64,000 nt of DNA from Gautieria morchelliformis (Eukaryota > Basidiomycota > Agaricomycetes > Gomphales > Gomphaceae). Location: positions 1 through 64,000 of the forward strand of contig WHVA01000115.1 of NCBI GenBank assembly GCA_015179125.1, written 5' to 3'. Each line of letters opens with the position of its first letter. Positions within the stretch are counted from its first letter, which is position 1. Shown in pieces: positions 55,291-64,000 of this stretch. The notes under the pieces are model-generated. The model saw only the letters and a list, made by a program, of their open reading frames with translations, was not told where the DNA came from and searched no databases. The translations under genes were made by a program, and so were the position numbers.

Positions 55291-55301
55291 GAACACGAGT
55301 G

Positions 55302-56310
55302 TAATTTACAGCAGGTTGTAGATGTAATTCACGATAAGATAGAAGTCATCTTAAACTGGCACCTTTATGTAAGCGGGCGCTTAGGTCACGTGATGCGCCA
55401 AATCCTCGCCTTGGGGATTTTTTTTTTTTTTTTTCCCCTTTCAGAAGGCACCTTGGTGCAATCACATGTTCTATAATATAATTAGTGACATTGAATTATA
55501 TTACATGAATTCCTTGTCCAACTCAGACATAATGTTTGGAGGTAAAGTATGATGGGCATGGTATTTACGGTTTTCCCAGACAGCTTGTGCCCCATTCAAC
55601 CCTTTTTTGTAGGCATCTATAAATCAGGCCAACCTATTAGCATCCCTGTTGAGGAGTTAGAATCTGCTGATAGGAAACAATTCTCACACACCTCTGAATC
55701 TGTACAAAGGGGACATCATCTAGACAGCCGCAATCCCTGAGGCCTGAATGTGTGAATGGGGTCAAGCACAACCTGCCGGGCGGTCAAAGTGACGACTAAG
55801 CAAGCGGCCTGCAGTGGAACTCACCTAGTGTAAGGTTGTACCTACCTAAACCCTGATTTAAGCAGTAGAAATGTGTAGCAAGGCCCCAGAGTGGTTTGAA
55901 GCTTTTTCCGTGCGTCGTCCAAAGGTTCGAAAGGCTGACAAATAGGTCACGTGACCTATCACGTGACCGCCAAATTCCATCGGTCCAAAAACCGAAATTG
56001 CAGGAAATCATTCTAGGACATCAGAAAAATAATTTGGTATTTTTTCTATGTCACATTTTGGATGCTATATATCTCCTCAATAAATATAGATATATCCTAA
56101 GTCTCTCCTAAGGATTGTAGGTAGACATGTCCCAAAGAGACTCTAGGAAGCCATTTGGCAAAAAGTGTTTGCCTTCGAGTGTTATTGAGCTCGCCGTTGG
56201 ACTGTGCTCAGCTTATGTAAGGGGTGCCAGTTTAAGATGACTTCTATCTTAGGTAATTAACCAGCAAGTTGTACATGTAAATTACAACTGGCTGTACACG
56301 ATTCCAACAG
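55302..56310. mobile_element. Nonautonomous DNA element with ~70-bp inverted ends
   Basis: The left end, GTGTAATTTACAGCAGGTTG...AAGATAGAAGTCATCTTAAA and CTGGCACC (55309-55371), is matched in inverted form at about 56223-56305. The best-kept part is 28 bp inside each end. The middle (55372-56222) has a T18 tract at 55419-55436, a GGTCACGTGACC-type word near 55950 and no transposase. A gene-free MITE-like element. Confidence 0.65.
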
Positions 56311-56740
56311 CCGGCATCCTGCCCCGGTGCTCCGGCATACGCTGCCTTCCACAGTCTATAGTTTTTCGCTTTCCCTCTCTCCCTATCTCCTCGCGCGTTC
56401 ATATCCCTGCACGGCTCTTAGGCTTTTTCTCACTGGGGTTTTACTGCCATTTGGCGTGGTCAGGTTCCTCCCTTCGCATCTCTGACTCGTCCTCCCCTTC
56501 CTATCCCGGATATACTTGTAAGTACATCCAGACGGTGCTCCGGCATCAATTCTACTGTCGCGACGCGTCTCCGGGCGCCGTGATTCGACAACTGAGGTAG
56601 GATAGCCCCTATGTGTAGCTACAGTGCATCATAAGCGCCAGGCGCTTCGAGCACTCCATGTAATTGATCTTCTCTCTCCGTTTCACGTAAGTCGAACTTT
56701 AGCTGAGTCGTAACCGGCGGCTCAGATTGATACTGTAGAC
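56311..56740. other. Spacer
   Basis: GC-moderate sequence with CCGGCAT.CTG and CTCCGGCAT words. No supported gene. Confidence 0.4.
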
Positions 56741-57128
56741 ACAAACATCGTATTGTAGCTACATTAACACCAAAACCACCCCAACCGTACTCGGGCTGTC
56801 GCGATTGTGGTCACGAAGTCGACAATATAAACCACCTGGATGCCATCGGGCACGACGTCTTTGCGAGCGCCACCTCGATCCGATGGATTCTTACTGGGGC
56901 TTGGACCTGACATTGCCATAACGAGAAATCAAATCCACTCGGCCCACAAGAACCTCCACGGGTCATGCAGTCATGGCAGGGTTCGACCAAGAAGCGCTAA
57001 CTGAGATACCGCCGTATATGAGGCCAGAGGCACCCCCTCCCGCACCCCATCTCAAACGAGCCCTGTGATATGTGCCAGAGGCAGTTCGAGGCGTACCGTT
57101 CCGGTTGGCCAGGATCTGAATGCAAGGC

Positions 57129-57136
57129 TATATAAA
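57129..57136 (+). promoter_or_regulatory. TATA box of copy B gene
   Basis: TATATAAA lies 84 bp upstream of the ATG at 57213, within text conserved in copy A. Confidence 0.65.
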
Positions 57137-57212
57137 CACTCAAGACTGTCGTGTGATGGATCACTCATGTCCCCACCTCTTTACTAACTACTAGCCTGTG
57201 TTAACGTCAGCC

Positions 57213-58960
57213 ATGGATGTTTCTGGTATGTCGCCACAAATAGTATTTGACAGCCAAGTGGCAGGGACGCGGTCTACTGGTAAAGTTACACTGATCTTTC
57301 ACATACATAGGATAGGATACCCGATATTGATCCGGGTGAATAGCAGGTGCTCTGTCCCTAGTTATTTTCGACATACTGCTTACATTGGACGCTGAGGTAT
57401 GCTATCCCACTCTAATTTCATTAGTCAACGTTGGCCTGAGTCATGCTATCTCCAGAGAGTTTGTATCTGGAGGTTTGGTTGTTCGTATGGGGTGCAGGAG
57501 AATCCACTGATCGAAGAGCTGCCAGATCACCATTGTCACTCACAAAAGGGTGCTATCTTACGGGCCGATACATGGGACTTGTGAACCTCGTGTAAGCAAG
57601 AAGCCTTTCACTTCCCTGTTACAGTATGCGTGGACTCACTGATGTCAACCAGTTTGATGTTCTCAGGTGGGTTACTCGATTCAGAGACAAGTCGCAGATT
57701 GTGCTAACTCAAGACAGTTTATGCAAGCGATGCAACCAACTCTGTAAGTCCGGAATTAGTGGGGAACATATTAATCATTAATCGATATGGATTAGCTGTC
57801 CGTATTTACTCTTTTCAAGTGTTCCAATGACCCTTAGCTATCATGACAGCTGTACAATCTGGAAGTGGTATTACTTCTTGTGGGTCTTCTGGTGCCGTAC
57901 GCTGTCCAAACTGACGCAGATTTTAGAGTAATAGTTTTAAGCTCTATGGCATCGTGCAACGTCCTGCTGGCTCTACGTCTCGACAGTCTCTTCCGCAACA
58001 CCAGATATTGTCCGCTTATATATATTATGGTTAATCCTGCGCTCCACTTACACGCTCATGTCACAGTTCGCTTGCTTCTGATCGTTCTCTGCACATGTTG
58101 AGTTTCGTCTACTACCCCCCTAACCTGAATCTTATTGTCGTATTATCTAAGGCGGACTCCTGGTATGTGGCCAGCAATGCCGCTTTTGACCACACTACCA
58201 ACAGCTTACAATGTGCTATCCAGGCAGAAACGGTACTTCTGTGTCTCTTCTCAGCCCTTGCTAGTGTGGCCCGGAAGCCGGCAAATTCGAAACGGTGGGG
58301 GGGTGTATTTACACGGTACCTTCGGCCCGTCCACTCAGCTTTATATTTACGTGAGTTGCGGCCACGGGATGTCACTGCCTAATAGCAACTCATAAGACTG
58401 GACTCTAGGCTGCCTGAATTGGGTTTGACCTGTAGGTCATGTCACGAAAGTTGTAAAATCGAGCTGCGAACTCAACTTCGTTTCCTTATGAAGGCATCTA
58501 TTTCAGTCTTGCACTATACAAATTCCTCAAGCACATGCGAGAGCGGTCAAGCATGATCGGCCACCGTGCGATCAGAGACAGTGGAAACATCACTTCTACA
58601 CTTTCTCTCGTCCTTCGAGATGGTGTGGTTTTCTATGCGATGTGAGCACTACATTTTCTTCCACAATAGCGTCTTAATCCTCGTTCAGGATTTTCGGTAC
58701 GAAGGTGGCATGCCGAAAACATCAACTTTTTCTGATGAATGAGAACATCCTCCCATTTAGCCGCAATTTTCGTAGCTGGATCGCTATTTTGGACTGCTGG
58801 ATCGCTTGCGACGGCCGGAATGCCGTGAGTGTTCTGAATTTGAGTGTAGCCTCCGACCTGCGCTCAGATACTCCGCACTGGCTCTTAGCTGGATTATTGC
58901 GTGTTACTCAGTCGCGGTATGAATGGCTCGTGTGGCTCCGAGCCATCTGGTTTATATAGT
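57213..58960 (+). pseudogene. Multi-exon membrane-protein gene, DUF6533-like, copy B
   Basis: It starts MDVSGMSPQIVFDSQVAG. Further blocks are MRGLTDVNQFDVLR, a WKWYYFLWVFW frame near 57865, FRVIVLSSMASCNVLLALRL followed by DSLFRNTRY, SWYVASNAAF with a hydrophobic LLCLFSALA, and ERSSMIGHRAIRDSGNITST followed by LSLVLRDGVVFYAM. A 47-nt intron (58642-58688, GTGAGC..TTCAG) separates this from a last exon (DFRYEGGMP). The hydrophobic helices and terminal LRDG recall fungal DUF6533-type membrane proteins. Exons were not all joined, and stops in several blocks suggest a pseudogene. Confidence 0.45.
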
Positions 58961-59345
58961 GCTTTTTTAGGGTTCCCGACTCGTCCTCACGCTCCACGGT
59001 AACTCAAGGGAGACAATGGGTATATATCAGCAGGGTACAGAGCTCTGGGTTACCCCTCTCAACAGGGGAGATGACATGGCCAGGTGAGGCGATTCATTCT
59101 TTGCATCTCGCAGTTCCATGGTAAGCTGAGCCACATTATTATAAGGTTGATGCCATAGTAAACTAATAGACTAATGGTTAGACGCCGAATATAGTGGTTT
59201 GCGTGAAAATACCGCTCCATTGGTATAGAGATACCTTGTTGTCCGACTAAGTTTTGCCCTTTATTCTCCATACACAGCCATTCACAGAGCTTCGATCGTC
59301 GAAGCTCCGACCGTAACCGTCTACTCTTTACACAAACCTACTCTT

Positions 59346-61846
59346 TACACAAACATCATATTGTAGCGTACATTAACACCAAAACCACCCCAACCGTACT
59401 CGGGCTGTCGCGATTGTGGTCACAAAGTCGACAATATAAACCATCTGGATGCCGTCGGACACGACGTCTTTGCGAGCGCTACCTCGATCCGATGGATTCT
59501 TACTGGCGCTTGGATCTGACATTGCTAAGAGAAATCAAATCCAATCAGCCCGCACAAGAACCTCCACAGGACATGCACAAGAAGCGTTAACTGAGATACC
59601 GCTGTATATGAGGCCAGGCATGCCATCTTGAACGAGTAGAGGCACCCCCTCTCACATGCTATCTAATACGAGCCCTGTAATCTGTGCCAGACTTGTCCCC
59701 ATCTCTTTACTAACTACTTGCTTGTGTTACCGTCAGCCATGGATGTTTCTGGTATGTCGCCGCAAATAGTATTTCACAGCCAAGTGGCAGGGACGCGGTC
59801 TGCTGGTAAAGTTCCATCGATCTTTCGCATACATAGGATAGGATATCCAGATATTGATCCGGGTGAATAGCAGGTGCTCTGTCCCTAGTTATTTTCGACA
59901 TACTGCTTACACTGGACGCTGAGGTATGCTATCCCACTCTGATTTCATTGGTCAACGTTGGCCTGAGTCATATTATCTCCAGAGAGTTTGTATCTGGAGG
60001 TTTGGTTGTTCACATGAGGTGCAAGAGAATCCACTGATCGAAGAGCTGCCAGAGCACCGTTGTCACTCACGAAAGGGTGCTATCTTACGGGCCGATACCT
60101 AGGACTTTTAAACCTCGTGTAAGCAAGAAGCCTTGCATTTCCATGTTACAGTTAGCGTGGACTCATTGATGTCAATCAGATTGATGTTCTCAGGTGGGTT
60201 ACAATTCAGAGACAGGTCGCAGATTGTGCTAACTCAAGACAGTTTACGCAGCCGATGTAACCCACTCTGTAAGTCCGGAATTAGTGGGGAACATATTAAT
60301 CATTAATCGATATGGATTAGTTGTCCGTATTTACTCTTTTCAAGTGTTCCAATGACCCTTAGCTATCGTGACAGCTGTGCAACCTGGAAGTGGTACTTCT
60401 TGTGGGTCTTCTGGTGCCGTACTCTACCGTCCAAACTGACGCAGATTTTAGAGTAATAGTTTTAAGCTCTATGGCATCGTGCAACGTCCTGCTGGCTCTA
60501 CGTCTCGACAGTCTCTTCCGCAACACCAGATATTGTCCGCTTATATATATTATGGTTACTCCTGCGCTCCACTTACACGCTGATATCACAGTTCGCTTGC
60601 TTCTGATCGTTCTCTGCACATGTTGAGTTTCGTCTACTACTCTCCTCCCTGAATCTTATAATCGTATTATCTAAGGCGGACTCGTAGTATGTGGCCAGCA
60701 ATGCTGCTTTTGGCCACACTACCAACAGCTTATAATGTGCTATCCAGGCAGAAACGGTACTTCTGTGTCTCTTCTCAGCCTCTAGTGTGGCCCCAAAACA
60801 GCAGCCGTCGGTGGGATGTATTTACACGATAAATTCACTGGCAGCCCGTCCACTCAGCTTTATATTTACGTGAGTTGCGGCCACGAGATGTCAATGCCTA
60901 ATAGCAACTCATAAGACTGGACTCTAGGCTGCCTGAATTGGGTTTGACCTGTAGGTCATGTCACGAAAGTTGTAAAATTGAGCTGCGACTCAACTTCGTT
61001 TCCTTATGAAGGCATCTATTTCAGTCTTGCACTACACAGATTACTCAAGCACGTGCGAGAGCGGTCAAGCATAATCGGCCACCGTGCGATCAGAGACAGC
61101 GGAAACATCACTTCTACACTTTCTCTTATCCTTCGAGATGGTGTGGTTTTCTATGCGATGTGAGCACCTACATTTTTTTCCACAATAGGGTTTTAATCCT
61201 CATTCAGGATTTTCGGTACGAAGGTGGCATGCCGAAAACATCGACTTTTTCTGATGAATGAGAACATCCTCCCATTTAGCCGCAATTTTCGTAGCTGGAT
61301 CGCTATTTTGGGCTGGATCGCTTGTGTCGGCCGGAATCCCGTGAGTGGTCTGAATTTGAGTTTACGGCCTGCGCTCAGATACTCCGCACTGGCTCTTAGC
61401 TGGATTATTGCGTGTTACTCAGTCGCGGTATGAATGGCTCGTGTGGCTCCGAGCCATATGGTTTATATAGTGCTTTTCAGGGTTCCCGACTCGTCCTTGC
61501 GCTCCACGGTAACCCAAGGGAGACAATGGGTATATATCAGCAGGGTACAGAGCTCTGGGTTACCCCTCTCAACAGGGGAGATGACATGGCCAGGTGAGGC
61601 GATTCATTCTTTGCATCTCGCAGTTCCATGGTAAGCTGAGCCACATTATGAGGTTGACGCCATAGTAAACTAATAGATTAATGGTTAGCCGCCGAATGTA
61701 GTGGTTTGCGTGAAAATACCGATCCATTGTTATGGGGATGCCCTGCTGTCCGACTAAGTTTTGCCCTTCATCCTTCATACACAGCCATGCACAGGGCTTC
61801 GATTATCAAAGCTCCGACCGTTACCGTCTACTCTTTAACTCTTTAT
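59346..61846 (+). repeat. Duplicated ~2.5-kb unit, copy C
   Basis: The second member of the tandem pair. By eye it is very close to copy B, apart from a deletion of about 95 bp around 59690 that removes the TATA box and its surroundings, plus several small indels. Confidence 0.9.
59739..61470 (+). pseudogene. Multi-exon membrane-protein gene, DUF6533-like, copy C (promoter deleted)
   Basis: It has the same block order as copy B: MDVSGMSPQIVFHSQVAG at 59739, hydrophobic LALRLDSLFRNTRYC near 60500, then YFSLALHRLLKHVRERSSII and LSLILRDGVVFYAM ending near 61160, a GTGAGC..TTCAG intron and a final exon. The LALHRLLKHVRER...LRDG block is the clearest hint of the DUF6533-like C-terminal region. 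Loss of the TATA segment suggests this copy is not normally transcribed. Confidence 0.45.
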
Positions 61847-62295
61847 GTAATCGTCAGTGCCTTTTGCCCAAGTTCGGGCGATCCTGGTTCGGTAATACAC
61901 TTGACTATATTTGCGGGAGTTGGGTCACGTTTCAGAATGCTCACTTTGCACTGCAGGAAGAGCGCCCCCTGAAAATCAGTACAATTGGCGCCTGGAGAAT
62001 CAGTCCATAAGGGACTGCTAAGAAGTTCAAAAGGAGCCTGGAACCGGCTACCTTAAGTTTTTTTCCCCCGATCGGCACGGCCTGAAATTCAGTAGTGATC
62101 ATGAACATTTTAGCGCAATTTGTGGCTTGCCGGCAGCGGTTTTTGCGCGGTATCCAAGTGCTTTTGGGACTTCTATATAGCCACAAATGAACTTGATTTG
62201 AGGTTGTAAATACATGGCAGGCGATCACATAGCAAACCATAGGAGCGAACATGTACGGAATAAAGAGCAAAAAACAGAGCTAGACCATCGAGACA
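61847..62295. other. Spacer
   Basis: No supported gene or repeat; the unit copy ends at about 61846. Confidence 0.4.
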
Positions 62296-63344
62296 TCATG
62301 AGGACCCATAGTAGCGTGCAGAGTCGAGCGCATCGTTGAACGTGCTGGGAATCGAAGCGAGTAGGGAATTGAGATGGGGAGAGCGAGCTTGGCATCTAGG
62401 TAAGTGGTACGTGCAGGGAATATATTGAAAGCAAGTCGCGTGTGGCAGAAAACGAGAATGCGTCAGCAATCGAGAGCGATGAAAGATATCGAAATGCGAT
62501 GAAGGGGCAACAGGGAGTGGATACGGCAGGGAGAGGCTGTGAGAGTGAACCACTGTGGAAAGCATAAAGCATGAGTGACGAGCTTGGCTGCACGAAAGAG
62601 GCATGGGAATACGATGAGATGGCTGACTTAGTCGCGGTATCGGGCTGTGCAGAGGAGAACGAAGGTGAGCAAACATACAAGAGGATGCGGCACATGGATA
62701 ACCTGGGGCCGGTATGTCCTGCCGCTTGGACTTCCTTACAGCGGGCGCAGAGAGAGCGGTGGAAGATGAGGCCTGAAAAAATGTCAGAAAGGAGATCTCA
62801 TTAATATGAAAGGTTTACCTTCGGCACCTTCTGTATAGTTATGTGGGGAGGAGGCACACGGATCGGCTTGAAATGGGGATTGGAAGAGGAGCTTTGACGG
62901 AGAGAGGGGATAAGCTCCGAAAATGAGCGGTCGGTAAAGGTGCTGTCGTCTGGTGGTGATGAGAGTCCAGCTTTCGCACTAGCCCGAGGTGAGGTCCCAG
63001 AGCCTGAAGGACCAATTATAAATAATATATAAATAATATATGCACATTGAAAGGGCTCACCGTTAGATAATTATTTGATAATATCATCAGGCCCAAGGCC
63101 TTTGGAGGCTAGCGCCTTCATAAGGTCTACAAAGGGAAATTAGGTGGGGGGGCGCGAAGAGATTGGCATACGCACTCTCGACCTGTTCTGAGGAATACGA
63201 GCATGAGCTGGATGACATTTGTTTTTCACCAGATGTAGGTATGGGGAGCGAGGAAGGTGATGAAGGTGAGAGGTTGGTTTGGTGATTGAGAGTGCGAAAG
63301 AACGTGCTTATATAACTCCGCGGAAGTCGAAATGACATTAGCAA
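62296..63344 (-). CDS. Spliced hypothetical gene, Ser/Pro-rich
   Basis: Minus-strand coding-like blocks: MSSSSCSYSSEQVES near 63210-63170, LMKALASKGLGPDDIIK near 63110-63065, and after an intron ending CCTTCAG the block GSGTSPRASAKAGLSSPPDD with TDRSFSELIPSLRQ and FKPIRVPPPH (about 62995-62823). A 46-nt intron (GTAAAC..TTTCAG) leads to GLIFHRSLCARCKEVQAAGH and a long Ser/His-rich open tail. The product is unknown. CARC..C may be a small zinc site. A TAA after DDIIK and alternative frames leave the exact structure open. It is divergent from the gene at 63473. Confidence 0.4.
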
Positions 63345-63472
63345 TTTTTTCTAGTCCCGCATGCAGGACAACTGGTTGACTCACTCCGGGGCTCGAAAAT
63401 TCTGTAAGAGGTAAGTGCGTTCTAATCCCAGAAGTGCGTTCTCGTTCTAATCCCACACCAGGACCATCCTCC

Positions 63473-64000
63473 ATGGCGGGCAAGGAACCGTGCCTCTGTG
63501 TGCCCTCTTGCACCAAGGCGCTGGGACGAGTTCAACGTGAACGTCACCGGAAGCGGGTGCAAGCTGCACTACTTACAGCCACTGAGAAGCAATACGAAGC
63601 TTGTGAGTAAACACTGGTTCAACTTGTCTATTGTCAGCTAATTCTTTCCATGGTACAAAAGTCCCAAGCACTATACTGCGTTCCCCTCGTAAGCAAAACT
63701 TCCAACCAGATCAGGATCTGCGACGGCGCATATCTTTATACTTTGCTCGGATCTACGATCGGGATGCCGCAGAGATCAGGAACCTGATTCCCCTCACTAT
63801 GACACGATGGGGGAAGGTCCGCATTGCAAACGGTGGAGATAAAATACGAGCACGTTGTGCAGTAAGTCTTGCTCAAGCGCTATCAATTCGTGACTCCTCA
63901 TTTATCCGGGTGCGTCTCATCTATTCATTCTTTGAGGTTACTTGAGACTAATTTAGTTTCTCAATAATCAGTACACACTCATGGTTGCCAATAACCATCG
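63473..64000 (+). CDS. Transposon-associated hypothetical gene, 5' part (runs off the window)
   Basis: Start ATG at 63473 in a good context (TCCATGG). Exon 1 reads MAGKEPCLCVPSCTKALGRV and QRERHRKRVQAALLTATEKQ. A short intron (63603-63637) and a clear 62-nt intron (63910-63971, GTGCGT..AATCAG) flank an exon with LRRRISLYFARIYDRDAAEI and LTMTRWGKVRIANGGDKIRA, RDSSFIR, continuing YTLMVANNH after the intron. From memory, CLC...C.K.L....R..H starts and W.K.RI..GGD.IR text are common in agaricomycete genes tied to large DNA transposons. The family is not certain. No break is seen within the window. Confidence 0.5.

Larger units (their letters stand above)
51130..55295. mobile_element. Element with inverted satellite-bearing ends and captured genes
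   Basis: The left side (array, then GGTCAAAATGCACAAATATT, a CGCGCGCG tract, and GCTTGCCATGTCGGCATG to about 51555) recurs in inverted order on the right (CATGCCGACATGGCAAGC at about 54471, CGCGCGCG, AATATTTGTGCATTTTGACC, then array to 55290). The 2.9 kb between holds NOX and FMO gene pieces. The superfamily is unknown and target copies were not found. Confidence 0.55.
56741..59345 (+). repeat. Duplicated ~2.5-kb unit, copy B
   Basis: The first member of a head-to-tail tandem pair with copy C. The junction near 59330-59350 contains a repeated CTACTCTTTACACAAAC word. Its tail (GTGAAAATACCG...CGAAGCTCCGACCGT) is shared with copy C but missing from copy A. Confidence 0.9.

Noticed and set aside
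54573-55292. A 239-residue plus-strand ORF and overlapping ORFs.
   Set aside because: All frames of the 33-bp satellite are open, with no codon bias pointing to one.

Overview
The window reads as a gene-poor, transposon-dense stretch of a filamentous fungal genome, most likely a basidiomycete (Agaricomycetes). Supporting signs are short introns of about 46-62 nt, TATA-bearing promoters, chromodomain Ty3/Gypsy elements, a RepHel Helitron, hAT and CACTA-type DNA transposons, and scraps of typical fungal genes (a NADPH oxidase, a flavin monooxygenase, and a multi-copy membrane protein resembling DUF6533-type proteins). No gene here looks like an ordinary intact housekeeping gene; all product calls come from motif reading alone.

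Layout. 0-1.1 kb: a minus-strand spliced host gene with a frameshift. 1.7-8.8 kb: Ty1/Copia ends, a solo-type LTR, and a Ty3/Gypsy pol block cut by another LTR. 8.8-10.8 kb: minisatellites and a gag scrap. 11.2-12.3 kb: an element with long inverted repeats. 13.3-23.2 kb: a hAT transposase gene carrying a palindromic CACTA-type MITE and a head-to-tail row of three Helitron units, the last an almost intact 6.1 kb autonomous copy. 23.3-33.1 kb: a dispersed repeat, gag scraps and a broken chromovirus with an antisense accessory ORF. 33.1-36.1 kb: a transposon-gene tail, a satellite, a basic hypothetical ORF and duplicated hairpins. 36.3-38.8, 56.7-59.3 and 59.3-61.8 kb: three copies of one ~2.5 kb unit carrying a membrane-protein gene. 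41.26-49.78 kb: an AT-rich island bounded exactly by two nearly identical ~571-bp direct repeats. 49.9-50.9 kb: LTR-like sequence with perfect hairpins. 51.1-55.3 kb: inverted satellite-bearing ends around captured NOX and FMO fragments. 62.3-64.0 kb: two divergent spliced genes.

The strongest candidate for an undescribed system is the AT-rich island. It holds a decayed DDE_4-type transposase with a C-terminal chromodomain, a repeat protein, an interrupted minus-strand gene, a tRNA-like sequence, and a compact pair consisting of a PD-(D/E)xK nuclease-like ORF and a small downstream ORF. A third copy of its end repeat sits alone, with a target duplication, inside a retroelement, so the end repeats are themselves mobile. 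This looks like a eukaryotic analogue of a composite transposon, with the alternative that two MITEs landed at its borders by chance.

Base composition, identities and family names were judged by eye. No search or alignment was run.
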